The notes under the pieces: model-generated
What the model was told of the DNA's origin: nothing
Databases searched by the model: none
What the model saw: the letters and a program-made list of their open reading frames with translations, nothing else
Origin: Drosophila persimilis
Taxonomy: Eukaryota; Arthropoda; Insecta; Diptera; Drosophilidae
NCBI RefSeq assembly: GCF_003286085.1
Contig: NW_020825324.1
Location: 1,612,001-1,676,000, forward strand
Direction: 5' to 3'
Length of the DNA: 64,000 nucleotides
Shown here: positions 11,210-23,899 of the stretch, in pieces
How positions within the stretch are numbered: position 1 is the first letter of the stretch
Layout: each line of letters begins with the position of its first letter
Program-made: the position numbers and the translations under genes

Positions 11210-13223
11210 ATCTCTGGATGAAAGGTGGAGTGACTCCAGCTCTCTTTACTTTTTCACATTCGTTTTCCCCATTTGGTTGTGGCATTTGCCACTGTCATGA
11301 GGGAGACAGAGAGAGAGAGTTTCGGCAAAGGTAAATTGTTGCTCAGTTACGGACTAACGGATTTACGAATTTACTGATACGAGTATCGAATGTTTGTTTA
11401 TCCATTCCCATCCCTATCCCCATCCCCATCCCCATTCCCATCCCCGACCTCATTCTCATTCTCATTCATGGCGTAATGCCACATCGGAGCGGACTTAATC
11501 GACTCCACCTCCATCTCGCGATAGTCAAATGCCTTCACACTAGATTACTCCTTGGATACAGGAATATCCTCCCCCAATAATTCCTTTGCAGGAGAACCCT
11601 TTTCCTGCTCCGTGTTTTTGTCATATCAATTTCGCATATTTTATGGAACGCAAATGAAACCGATGGCAGATGGCAGTCGGCAGTCGGCAGGATGAACATC
11701 GAATCGAATTGAGCCCTCTTTATATTATGAAATTTAAAGCAAACAAAACAAAAGCAAATTGAATTTGTGCGGAAGGAAGGAAGGAAGTGTTAGCCTGGGA
11801 TTCAATTTATTCCGCAATCAATGAGGTAAGTCGCTTGCCAGTGTCTCTTTTTGGGGGGATTCTCGATTCAGTAATTCTTTTGATTTATATTAAAATAAGT
11901 ATATATACTCGTATAGGTATGTATCGACTGTCTCCGGCTGGGGAGAACATATACAAATTAATAACACCATTGCGAACAGGCAGCCCTGAAGCCCTGAAGC
12001 ACTCCACTCACGCAGCGTAAACTCCTGAATAATTCGATTGCCCCGGCAGATAATAAAATAAAATCGATTAATGGATAACACTGAGGTTGTGTCATCACAC
12101 CCCGTGCAAATAAAAGTAGTTGAAAAAACAACCAACGATTAAATAATAATGGCATTACATGAAAGCCTATAAAACCATACGGAAATAGGATGGAACTCGG
12201 TGCCAGTGCGAGTGCCACCTCGAGGCAGATAATCCGATAACGAATATGGGGCCAAACAGTTCACATTCTGGGTATTTTTTACCGTTCAGAGATAATGATG
12301 TACTGCATTCGGTGGAAGACCCCAGGATTGGAGATGTTACCCTTGTTATCCCCTGAATGCCGCACAAAATGTTTATTCCTTTAAATAAAGACCACTTATT
12401 CGGGCTCGGAATCAGTCACTGCGCTCGCCCTTCTTGTTTACAGGAGGGATTATACAACTCCATGACTAGTCCGTAAGTAACTTTGACTTTTTACCGAAAT
12501 TGCGTAAAGCTCCCATAACACAACGTCCCAACGTCCCAACGTCCCCGGTCCCATTGCCACTCCCAAATGCCCCTTCCACTCGAGTAGCAGTAGCACTGAG
12601 AGCACCGCTGAGGGAAGAGATTATAAGCAGCCGGCTTAAGCAGCCGTGTGCTGCAAACATCGTTATCCTGGCCGATTGCCCCGAGCAGCCCAAGGACGAG
12701 GACGAGCTTGTGATGACACCTTTGCGGTTGACCCGGGACGGGCACAAGCCCTCCAGCCAGCCAGCCAGCCAAACGTCCGTATTATGCGCTTACACAACTC
12801 CGCAGCTGTACGCTGGCAAGGATGGAGTACCGTGGAGATGTGGGAGGAGTTGATTACGTATACGCAGCGATGGCCGCGCTCACATGAGTTGATTACGACA
12901 CAAGCAGCGAAGTACACGCAGCGGAGGCCCATCCGAACTGAATGCGTGCCAAGTAATTTGCATAAACCGCGAATCAGAGGGCTACAGAGCGACAGAAAGC
13001 ATCAAAGAAGGTGACGACGATGGTGACAACGACCAACGATAACGATAACGATGGTGCAGTGGGGCATGTGAATATAATGAAGACTCCTCCGTGTTGTCGG
13101 TTGTTGTTTTTGATCAAAGTGGCTTTTGTATATGCCTCAAAGAAATCCAAAAGCACAAGCACGACAGTTCGATTTGTAGTTGACGAGTTCCCGATCGGAT
13201 AGCCTGTCCCCTCTGTGTCAGTC
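11210..13223. other. intergenic region between transporter and LysM gene
   Basis: Probably contains the promoter of the minus-strand transporter on its left and the promoter of the LysM gene on its right. Seen: a (GA)n run near 11308-11319 and CCCATC units near 11405-11445. No additional coding region was accepted. No TATA box or clear Inr+DPE pair could be assigned to either gene. Confidence 0.5.
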
Positions 13224-13691
13224 ATGAGTGGCCGCGATGACGAAGCCCATGGGCAAATGAAGACAAATCCATCTGAGCTTCAGTTGCACTTGAAGGAGCT
13301 GTGGGGACCCAATATTTGCGGCAGCCAGCTGACGAGTGTTAAGTGCTGGCTGCTTCACCCGGTGGGCAGGAATGACACCTTGACCAGTCTGGCCCTCAAG
13401 TACGACACCAGCATCGGTAAAATTTGTCGGGCCAATCGCATGCAGTGGCAGGATGTGCTCCTGACGCGTCGCCAAGTCTGGGTACCCGTCCGGCTGCAGA
13501 AGAACGAGGACATCGTCACTGAGCTGACCAAACGGATGGGAACGCGGATCCTGAACACTTCTGTGTCCTTCGCGAACCCGTGCACGCATCCGCCGCATTT
13601 CCATCGCCAGAGCTCCGCCAATCCGGATGCCTTTGCCAAGGATCGGGACCCTCTGCTGATCACCAGCGAGCACATGTCAATTGAAGAATAA
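13224..13691 (+). CDS. LysM-domain protein (LYSMD1/2-like)
   Basis: A 155-residue protein with one LysM domain at about residues 42-89. The domain has the hallmarks of the animal LYSMD family: an opening WLLHPV, then GRNDTLTSLALKYDTSIGKICRANRM and a closing QVWVPV. LysM folds bind N-acetylglucosamine-containing glycans in bacteria and plants. The animal LYSMD proteins are poorly understood and mostly intracellular. There is no signal peptide or membrane segment, so a cytosolic location is inferred. The N-terminal 40 residues and the His/Pro-containing tail look unstructured. The start is the ATG at 13224; the in-frame upstream codon at 13215 is GTG. It is a single exon. The stop TAA (13689-13691) lies inside the poly(A) signal AATAAA (13687-13692), so the 3' UTR should be very short. 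Confidence 0.93.
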   Translation: MSGRDDEAHGQMKTNPSELQLHLKELWGPNICGSQLTSVKCWLLHPVGRNDTLTSLALKYDTSIGKICRANRMQWQDVLLTRRQVWVPVRLQKNEDIVTELTKRMGTRILNTSVSFANPCTHPPHFHRQSSANPDAFAKDRDPLLITSEHMSIEE

Positions 13692-13692
13692 A
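13687..13692 (+). promoter_or_regulatory. poly(A) signal overlapping the LysM gene stop codon
   Basis: AATAAA spans the last sense codon and the TAA stop of the LysM gene. No other AATAAA follows closely, so cleavage would be expected some 10-30 bases downstream, leaving a 3' UTR of only a few tens of bases. Confidence 0.6.
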
Positions 13693-16600
13693 GCACTGCA
13701 TTCCGAAAGGGAAACCTCCATCTGTCTCCTTGCCGTGTGGTGCCAGTGGTAAGTGCGCCACCTGCCACCCAGACTGTTGCTCTTTCCCGGTCAACTCAAG
13801 CCTCCCGGGGTCAGTCGTGGAGGCGGGCTCCTTCTTTGATGTGCCACTCAATCACGGTGCAAGCTTTTAGTGCCACTTAAGATGACTTACATGCAGTCTG
13901 TGCGTAAAAAATCTCCTAGCCCAGCGAGTGTCCCCCTAGCCCCCTTTGATAGGCCAATCAATCTGAGAGCATGCCACCACAGGAGTGAGCGGAGTATTTG
14001 TGCTCGGATGGTGTTCTTCCTCTTAGCCGAAAGGCTAATGGCTGGGGCTTTTTCGTCGCGTTGTCATCTGACGCGCAGCGGAAACAAAGGCGAAGCTCCA
14101 AGAGGGTCTCTACTCCATGCCTCCGCGCTGCATGCCGCGGAATGCCGCGGCATGCCACGCCGCCTGTCGCGTTGATTAGAAACCCCAAGGCGTGCCGTGC
14201 CTTGCCTTGCCGTCGCTATCGCTATCCTTGTCGCTGTCGCTGTAGTCGGCTGAGAAATTGGCTCTTAATTGTTGCAGAAGTGAATTTGCCGCAAACAGGA
14301 TGCAATTAAGACATTCTAATTCACATGCTGGGAAGCCCATAGAGCGACCCTCTGGAGGAGAATCTGTGCGACCTCTGACCTCAGTGGCAGTCAACCAAAT
14401 TCAAATGCGAATATTAACTAATCTTTGGCAGCATTTCCAATGAAGCAATCGTGCCACTCTGCGGCCCTTATCCACCCACAGAGAGAGAGTGAGAGCTGGT
14501 AAAAAAAGGACAATGGCGCGGTGCGAGAATATGCGTACGTGCTCGTGTGATAAATTCACATTTTCCGGCTGACAAGCAAGAGCCGGGCGCCAGCAGGCGG
14601 CAGGACAATCGCCGGCATTGATAGACACTGGACGTGGACGTGAATGTGGGACGTGAATGTGGGACGTGGAAGGTGAAGCCAGGTGAAATGGCAGCCGTGA
14701 AACGTAGCGGAACGCCGGTGTCAAAAAGGAAGTGCCAACAAAAAACGACAGACAGAGGGAAGACGAAAAAAATCCCAGGGAAACCAGAGGAGAGGACAGA
14801 GGACAGTATGGGGCATGAAGCGACGACCGTGGGCCACATTTTGTGCCTTTCTGACAGACACAACTTTGAAATTGCTCTGATTATGCGGCGGAGAGATGGG
14901 GAGAACGCACGACGGATGCGGGCCGGGCCGGGCCGGGCGGGGCCGGACCCTGCCATGCCATGCCAGACTCTCCAGACACGAGACTCAATGGCATGTTGAC
15001 AATGATAACGAAGTTGGTCATGGCTCTGGCTCTACTCGTGCTTCGTCTCCGTCTCCGTCTCTGGATAGTTGAGTGAGTAGTGGGGAGTGGGGCGCGGGGC
15101 GCGGGGCGTGGGGCGTGGGGCGGAGTCAATGGAAAACAAAAAGCGGGAGCGAGAGCATCGCCAAATATCAAATGTCGCATGCTGGCATTAATATTTCATG
15201 AGAAATCATAGTTTGGTGATGCGTATAATTCAAAGGAATTGCAATCTGAATTAATTTTGAATCCCAAGGACCTTCGGGTCCCAGGTTTTCAGGTATTTCG
15301 AAGGCGTCCCACTGGGCCACTGCATTGGTCTGCTGGTCTGCTGGGCTCCTATTATAAATTGGGAATTTCTATTGATTTGCCATACAATTTACATGGATTT
15401 GCTACCGAACCGAACACTAAATCGATTGATTGCTCTCGAGAGGGGGGAAGAGTGGTAGAACTTTTAGTGGTTCAGTCGTGTGGGTGGGTGAGGTGTGGGG
15501 GCTTTGGCCATATGCTGCCTGCCTGCGTCCATAACTTGATCTGGATGCCAAAATGTTGGCTTCATAAAACTTTAAGGGCCCATGAATGCGTAACAAAAAT
15601 CTGATGCATGTGCCGGACGGATCGGATCGATGGCCACAAACTGCAGTTCTTCGGCAGCACAGAGAGAGTGGGGGAAGCCCCAGTTTCGATGGCAAAGTTT
15701 TTGGGCCGAAGTAAACTCATTTATTTGTTTTCCGCCGTAACAGTCGAACCATGTAATTATACACAGACAGCCTCCACTTTAGCCCCTATCCATATCCTCA
15801 ACCCCGCCACTGCCAACGCCACTGCCACCGCCACCGCCACCGCCATTGCCATTGCCACTGTCTCCGTTTCATTTTCATTTTCATTTTCAGTTTCAGTTTT
15901 GGCTTTTGCCTGGGCGACTTATGAGTTATGACAGTTTTGCACACCACGCACAACTTTTGGCCGGGCTTTCAAATAGAAATTATTAGAAAGTTTTCGGCGA
16001 AAGCGAAAAGGGAATGCTGCATGGCATGAGATTAGTTCAATTGCGATTCGAAAAAGAGACTGGGAATGCGGAAAGGGATTGCGAATTGGGATGCATTCGC
16101 ATTCTCCTATTGAACATTTGAAGGTTTCGTTGAGTTTGTGATTTATGTTTCAGGGCGTTGGATCTGCCCACATATGGATTTTCGGCATTCGGATTGCCGC
16201 TTCAGTTTGGACAATAAACTGTGCTTAACAAAGCCCGCACACTGCTCCACTCCAGGGTTGTCATACATATTCAATTTATTCTTGAATGTACGTACGTACT
16301 GTACCACATTCGATCTGTCCTGTGCACTCGAATATCATTAATTGCACCCCACTCGAGTGGCGTTCGAAGCGCTCTGGCGGCTCTGGCGAATGAAAAACAA
16401 TCAGCAATCATATCCAACTGTCCAGATGCTGGGTTATTGAATCACATTAGCTCAGCGGACGTGCCACAGGGAAGTGGAAGTGGAAAACGTCTTGAGCCGC
16501 ACACTCGCACTGCCACTGGCACAGGCACTGGCACTCGCAATGGGGAGTCGACTCGAGACGAGTCGGGTCGGTGGGACATTCGCACTTGCTTCGTCCTCGT

Positions 16601-19600
16601 CATCGTCATCATCAGGACAATCATCAGTCATTCGTGCAATGTGGCATTCATTCATTTATGCATTCATTCTCCCTCTGCATCGTATCGTATCGCGTCGTAT
16701 CGTTCTCTCTCTTCTCGCTGCCAGACTCATCTTCGTTTATTCGCTCATTTAAGCATTCGTGTTGTCGTTTCAGTTTCAATTTGCCGTGGCAACATTTTCG
16801 CAAATGTCTTTTTAATTGATTCGCAGCGATGCGAGCGAGCACGAGGAGCACGAGGAGCAGCTGCAATGTGGCAGCCCCACAGCCACACAGCCCCACAGCC
16901 GCACAGCCGCACGGGTAACCGTGGCACAAACAGAAACAGCTACAGAAACTACCTAGATCTACCTACCAGTGGAAGGCTTCTCATCTGTTTCTGTTTCTGG
17001 CTCAGGTTCTGGCTCTGCCCCTCTGCCTCTCCGCCTCAGTTTCTCTTAGTGTCTGTGTGTGTAATTATAAATTGAATTAAAAGGCGCACATTTCGTCTTT
17101 TAATTCTGCTTGCTGCTTGAGCTTAATTAAAATTTCATTATGTCTCTCATATATATTCCCTCTGCCAGTGGTAGATGGGTGGAAGAAGATGGGTGGAGTG
17201 GGTGGGTGGTTGGCCTGCTCGGGGACAACCAGAAGCGATATGTTTAAAATGCAGCAAAAATATTTGACAAGCAGCTTTACGAGCAAGCCGTAAAAATACT
17301 TAAGCCCAGCCTTCCCCAACCCCAACCCCAGAACCAGACCCAGACCCAGACCCAGATCCATCCCCAATTCGCAGCTCAAACTCAAATTCAAACTCCGTCA
17401 CCAGCAGAACAGAATGGAGCAGTAAGGAGCAGAAAAGAGCAGAAAAGAACACCCTTCGCTATATGCTCTCTATTAAGTGGAGCAGCTAAAACCTAATGCA
17501 TGCATAGAGAGTGCATACTTACGAGAACGGGGATGTTTGTATGGGGATATGTGGATGGGTGGGTAGTATGCAAATGGCGTATGCAAAAAATACTGCAAAA
17601 TACTAAATGCATCAAATGGGAAAAACTACAAGAGCAAACAAAGGGGGGAAAAGAAACGCCGGCGCAACTTGTCGACATGAATGGTTGTTGTCATTCTGTC
17701 TGGCAGTGCTCTTGCCCCTGCCCGCCGCCCGCTGCCCCCTATCCCCTGTCCCCCATGCCCCCGCCCCCCGCTGGCTGTTCTGCTGTTCTGTTGCCGCCGT
17801 AGTTTATCGTCTCCAGTGTTTGTCGTTGTTGTTGTTGTTGGTGGATGGCTGTAGCGCTAGCTGTTGTTGTTCTTTTATTTCGGTGAATGGGTGTTGGTGG
17901 GTGTTGTCTTTTTGTTGTATGTATTATGCAATGCAGGATTGTTGTAACAAAGCGTAGCATAGTTTTTAGCGCAAATCAAAATGATTGATGATGATGGCCG
18001 CTCTAGATCTTACACTCCCCAAAACTCCCCAACACTCCCCATCCTGCTCCCACTGCTTGCTTCTTGTGTGTCGCATTTGTGTCTGTGTCATGCTGCCCTG
18101 CCAAACAGTAACGGCAACAGCAGCAACAACATCCTCCACTTGACAGTTATGGCTGCTGATATGCTACAAATAAACTAACTAAATCCCTTTTGTGTAATGT
18201 CATTTTTGTGCCACTTTGTTTTCAAGGGAACCTCCCCCACCCCACCACTCGTGTAGTGTAACAACAATAACAGAGATGTGTGAGGGTCCAGAGTGGGGCA
18301 TTGCCATTGTCCATTGTCCATTCTATTCAATTGTGTATTTACGCCGCAGCCGAAAAGTGTGCAACAAACTTTGTACATCAACGTGGGTTGCATTGTATTT
18401 ACACCAACGTGGCTTATGCGGGATGTAGAATGGGAATTGGAAATGGAGAACGCTAAGAGGAAGCGAAAGGGGAAGCGAAAGGGGAAGGGGGAGGCGGCCA
18501 CACGGCACTTCATTAACATGCACACATTCGGGCACACACCAGTATGCTCATTCGGCCCTCGGGTCCAAATTGGCCAATCGCCCGAGTTGATGCCTTTTGG
18601 TGGGTATCGAGGGATTATTTGCCCTTTGCCCTTTTGGCTGCTGTCGGTCGGTCGCTGTTTGTTGTACGGCCTGAAGAGCAGCTGCTTCTTGGCCAGGCAC
18701 CTGATGCCATTGTGGCAGCTGTTATTGTTGGCCATCAACAGTGATCCACCCATCCGTGGGTGCACCCCCATCCCCACCCCCTCATTAGGCATACTTGCAT
18801 TGTGGCACGGAGCTGTGTTTCTCTGGCTGCGGCTGGCCCTGAGGTCGATGCATCCACCATGGAGACGGTGCACCTGCCGCCACAGTAAACGTAACCTCAA
18901 ATTGTTTAGCATATGCAACATAATGCCCCCACCCACGCATACCACTGCTTCTGCTTCTGCTTCTGCTTCTGCCTGGGCCCCTTCTCCATTCACCATTGAC
19001 CATTCACTTGAATGCCATTCTGTGATTGCCATTCTGTTCCTGTTGGCTTTCCTAATTATGTTGGCTGCAAACGCAAAGTGATTTAATTCGGCTTAATCTG
19101 TTAGTAAAATGTTTAAGCAAATCCGCTTGGGTGCCAATGCCTCGTTCAGCTCTATACCATTCTCTGCCCCCATACCCATACCCGTATGTGCCCGCACCAG
19201 ACTCTTCCATCCATCAATTTCAAGTGTCCGATTCGGTGTTATACCAACTGTTATACTGTCAGGCTGTCTCCGCCAGAGTTATTAGACGAAACGAAGGCAA
19301 ACCTTTCGTGGGACTAGGGCACTCTGTGCTCTGTGCTCTGTGCTCTGTGCTCTGCACTAAACATAAATTTCATTGCAGTTTAACAAGAACATATATGAGC
19401 ATGGGAGTACAGGAGTATACGGGAAAACTCAAATTATATGCAAGTACATGAATCGGGCGTGTAGACACACACACTCGCACACTCGCACATTCGCGCACAC
19501 ACAGTACACCCTTCTTAGATCCTAATACACTCCTACACCCCTCCAACACGCTGTTCACCCTGCACACCCCATCCACAGATGGCGTAGAGCTGGGCGACGC

Positions 19601-19856
19601 CTTAGTGTTGTGTAGAACAAGCCTTCAAATTCCTTTGGGGGTTTTGCCAGAGTGCAATGTCTGTCAACACTAATTGTTGGCTGCTGTCGGTGCTGCTCCT
19701 GCTATTCCTGCTGCTGCTGTCTTTTGCTACAATAATGTCATGTGTTCTCGTGGATGTATTTCGATGCGTGTCGGTGGTGGTGTCGGTGGGATGGCGTGTA
19801 AATCCAGCTTACTAGCATATAGGGTAAGAGACAGGCACAGAGGAGACACACACTTG

Positions 19857-19919
19857 CACTGGCACTGGCACTGGCACTGGCACTGGCACTGGCACTGGCA
19901 CTGGCACTGGCACTGGCAC
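19857..19919. repeat. long near-perfect CACTGG hexanucleotide array
   Basis: About ten consecutive CACTGG units, nearly perfect, the cleanest period-six array in the window. It is open in several frames on both strands (His-Trp and Ala-Ser dipeptides), which produces spurious ORFs. Such purity suggests recent expansion. Confidence 0.9.
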
Positions 19920-21776
19920 GGGCATTAGCTTTGCTCTTGCGATGAGCCATGAGGCAGCATCCTCTGGTGGCCAGGAAGGCCTGATGCCTCAATTTTGGTG
20001 GCTAGAACAACACAAATACTAATTCTGCAAGTTGTACTACATGGAGCTCGTACTAAAACCAATACGACACCCATTCGACCCCGACCCCGATCCCGAGCAC
20101 GACCACGACCCCGAGGGTTGTGTTGTATAATTAAATTGGGTCAGAGCAGTTAACTCACTTGTCTTTGGATTATGTTTGCATTTTACTTAATCTCGGTCTT
20201 GCCTCCATCCTTCGTCCTCCGTCGTCCGTCCTCTGCGTTCCGTCTCAAGACTCATCCGAAGGACCAGACAGACGAGTACCTGGCGTGAGTGTCCTCTGTC
20301 CTGCTGCCTGCCATTGCCGGACCACATCCGAAACGGTTTTTCGGATGAGCTGGCCCCGGAGACGTGTAGACACAGCAAATTGCTTTCTCCCCTTCAAGCT
20401 TCAAGCTTCCAGCTGGCCGAAATCAAATTATTGTCTCGGTTCGGTTCTCTGGTTAGCCGCTTTGCCATGCCATGCCCTGACATCGAATCCACACACAAAA
20501 TATTGTCTTTGGCGAGTTTATTAAAACTTTCCACCGACCAGAAATGAGACTTGGAAGGCGATGCCTTCGCTCCAGTGTGGACTCTAACTATTTTATGGGC
20601 AAAGGACTTCTTAGCTTTCGGAGTAAAAACTTTTGACCTGTTGCCCTCTCTCTCTCTCTCTCGCTCACAAGCTCCTGCTGTACTCCAGACATTGCAGCCC
20701 CCTTTCCCTTCGAACAGTTACAGAAGTTTCCCCCACTTGGCGCGACGCCTCCTGGTCTAAATTGGGTAATTAATTGGGAATGTCTTCCGGCGGTGCTCGG
20801 TGCTCGGTGCTCGGTGCTCGGTGCTTAGGGCTCGGCTCTATGGGGCTTTGGGGAATGTTCCTCTTCTGGCATGTACATATTGATCAGTGAATGTGATGGG
20901 CAACTTGTCATCTTGTGGAATGCCATGGCAAAATGTAACTAATCCCAATGTAAGCCTCTCCTAATTGATTCAATTTAGCCATACGGATAGGTGACCGCTT
21001 GATTTAAGCCTCTTTTCTCGAACACCCGACCGGAATGGGACCTGCTCGAGCAGAAGCAAAAGCAAAACCAAAACCATTGAATTCTTACGACATGACAATG
21101 AAGAATGTTCGATTCGAATTGTGGCCAAACAATGGTATTCATATTCTGTTAATATTGGAATTAGGAATGTTTCCGATAAATGCCTAAAGACTTTCAATAA
21201 TCACAACGAACAAACGAATATATACAAATACACACACACATACACACACACAAGCAGATAGAAAAAGAGATACGATTTAATTTGCCACAACAATAAGCCG
21301 CATAACATTGCTCAACCAGAGAGCTCTTCTTTTGTCGGCCCGTTATCCTTATCCCTCGTCCCGCGCTAAGTCCCTCATACCTCATCCCTTTGGCCCATGC
21401 CCTTGCCCATCCCTTGCCCCATCTGCGTCTTGCCTCTTCCATACAGAATTGCAGATGGAACTTGAAAGCAGAACAAACTTGTCTAATCCAATGAAAACAA
21501 GCAGCTCAGCTGCTCAGCTGCGATTGATAAGGGAAACTTGAACTAACTAGGCAACTGATTTATACCCTACCCCTCCACCTACCCCTCCGGCACTCTCTCT
21601 CTCTCTCTCTGTCCTTGCTTCGAAGATGCATCCTGACAACCGCTTAGCTCATTTGACTGCTGCTAGGACGACATTCGAAATGATATTGTCCAGTTGGCTT
21701 TAAATCTCTAGGATTTTCCCCGCAAATACAGTCGGAGCTGGGCAGCATTTGCACCAAGGGCTTAAGAAGCACCAGT

Positions 21777-21807
<31 letters not shown>

Positions 21808-23278
21808 CCTGTGGGTGGGCGGGAGGCAACTGAAGTGCGGCCTGAGTCGAGGTGACAACATTTTGCCAAGTGCAATTTACAGTGAAATTTTATGCATAAT
21901 TTTCGTTATGACACTTGCGGTCGACTGCCACACACTCCAGAGAAAGAGATGGAGAGAGAGAGAGTCGTATGTATTTACAGTTAGATGCACATACAGATGT
22001 GGTTACAAATACATATACATATATATATGTGTGCATACAGAGGAGCAAGGAGCAATGCGATACGATGCCTGCCGGCAGCATCCTAATTTATGTTATCTGA
22101 GCCACTTCAAATGAAGCCACACACACACACATACACAAAGGGGAGGTTGCAGGCAGGGGATATAGAGAAATCAAAATCTCAATACTCTCGTAATTACAAA
22201 TTGCCAGGCAAAGGCAAAGGCCTGAAACCCAAAGCCAGACACTGAAACCCAAACCATTGTCGCTCTGTGTTTACATCCCCTAAATCCTAAATCCTAAATC
22301 CTTTTTAATGCCGCGCCACAGCCTTTGATTTTTGCAATATCAATTAGCATGAAGCGCGTGGTGGAGACTCGAGGGGGATGGAGACAAGCCCCCTCCCACA
22401 TCCCTCATAACGATTTACAGCTCCTGATTATTTCATTAGGCAAAAGTAAATTTAAACGCCAGCCGCACGTTAAATTTATGTTAATTTTCCCAGCCAAAAA
22501 TGGAAAATGGAAAATTCCCCTAGGATGCGAAACGGTAAATGGGGAAAAAGGGGGGAGACAGCAGGCTAGAGAAATCGCGTAAATGCGGAATGTGAGCAGT
22601 CAAAGAAGATGAAGATGTTCAACGCAAATGAAAGCCAGATAAAGATAATGCTCTTAATTCGGATGGGATGAGGGAACAACAGACCAAGAGAAGCGAGTGA
22701 GAATCTTGTTTTTACAAAGATTACACTTTGAGATTGTGTGTCTCTCGTTCCTTAAGGGTTCCCTTCTTTTCCGGGCTCGTTCGGAATTAATTTTAATTAA
22801 GGTTTTCGTCCATTGCGAGATTCCCGCCAGTTGGGGCATATTCGCTTTCCGATTTATAGACGGTTTCTAGAAGGTTTTTGCTTTGCTTCATTTATGAGTC
22901 GTCTTCTAATCAATCAATCAATCATCTCACGAAGAACCAGTCCATTAAGATATTCACTTAATGAGGATATATGCCATTCGGTTGAGGGTTAAGACCCGAG
23001 GATACTCCGACTTGTGGATAGTTTTCAAATGTACACCATATCTGCATTTCCCTCTCTTTAATGACACACATGCGAAGGCACACGCACACGCACATGTTGT
23101 GCCGTGGCTGGAATCACTGAACAATCCAATCTGGGGATGGCCCCCTGGGCATATCTAGTTCTGTCTGTTATTCTCATTAATTAATAGCAAATTTGTTGAT
23201 AGGCCCGAGACCAAAACAAAAACAATGGAACACTGAAAACAAAATTATGCAGAAATGCAAATGGAAATGCAGAGAGTG

Positions 23279-23282
<4 letters not shown>

Positions 23283-23309
<27 letters not shown>
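23283..23309. repeat. (GA)n tract
   Basis: A 27-base purine tract of GA dinucleotides about 0.5 kb upstream of the Klf15 promoter. GA tracts in Drosophila can bind GAGA factor or CLAMP and, on the X, resemble MSL recognition elements. The position is compatible with promoter-proximal chromatin opening, but this is inference only. Confidence 0.6.
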
Positions 23310-23316
<7 letters not shown>

Positions 23317-23769
23317 GAGGGGGGGAAAGCAGGTGCCGCCGGGCTTATCCCAGAGCTCGCACAGATCAATGACGCAGCTATCTCGCCCCGCCTGACACAG
23401 CTTGGCACTTGGCCACAGTCACAGTCACAGAACACAGAATACAGCACAGATACACAGATACGCAGATACAAGATACATGCAAGAGAGAGCCAGCCAGCAA
23501 CACATGTGTCGCCACTGATCGATCCATGCCATGCTGGACAGCCGACGATCAATGGCAAACATCTGGTGAGGACTGTCTGTGGGCTCGGGCTATCTTCTCC
23601 AGCCTAATGACGCCGGCAGCGAATCAGATAAACGCCAAGCGTTCGCATACATTATTACATTCCCTGGCTGGCTAATTATTCCCCAAGGAGCCCCGCGAGA
23701 AATCAGTGAAAGCGATCGGACCGCGATCATCACGACTCCGTGATGGGACTCCGGGACGGGACTGTTTTG

Positions 23770-23803
23770 TCAGTGTCAGTCAAGCGTGGTCATCGGTGGG
23801 ACA
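23770..23803 (+). promoter_or_regulatory. candidate Inr + DPE core promoter of Klf15
   Basis: TCAGTG at 23770-23775 resembles the Drosophila initiator (TCAKTY, one mismatch) with A+1 at 23772. At exactly +28 to +32 (23799-23803) is GGACA, a full match to the downstream promoter element RGWYV. No TATA box is seen at -30. This would give a 5' UTR of 128 bases with no intron before the Klf15 ATG. Confidence 0.45.
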
Positions 23804-23899
23804 TTGGTGCCAGTGCGAGTGCGAGTGCGTGTGCGACACATCAGATCCATAAATCCCATAAATATTTGGACACTTGCCGGCCTCCGCTCATTTGCAATC

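Larger units (their letters stand above)
13693..23771. other. 10-kb intergenic region, simple-sequence rich
   Basis: No convincing gene. Long ORFs at 16221-17075 (plus), 18175-19032 (minus) and 18293-19081 (plus) have low-complexity composition with no domain, and the last two overlap each other on opposite strands. Arrays include GCCACC units near 15805-15860, TGCTTC units near 18950-18970, the CACTGG array at 19857-19919, GTGCTCG units near 20795-20825, (GT)n at 21779-21806 and (GA)n at 23283-23309. The size suggests distal regulatory DNA for Klf15, but this is inference. Confidence 0.55.

Noticed and set aside
10214-11221. 335-codon plus-strand ORF
   Set aside because: It is the antisense shadow of the GC-rich SLC17 transporter; Gly/His/Arg-rich translation without any domain.
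10533-11285. 250-codon minus-strand ORF in another frame of the transporter
   Set aside because: Pro/Arg/Gly-rich frame shadow; the other frame encodes a full SLC17 protein.
16221-17075. 284-codon plus-strand ORF
   Set aside because: Composed of Thr-Gly, Ser and His repeats from microsatellites and random hydrophobic runs; no conserved motif, no Kozak or poly(A) support.
18175-19081. Overlapping 285-codon (minus) and 262-codon (plus) ORFs
   Set aside because: Mutually overlapping on opposite strands with Ala-Glu or Ser-Ala repeats from a TGCTTC array; neither shows a domain.
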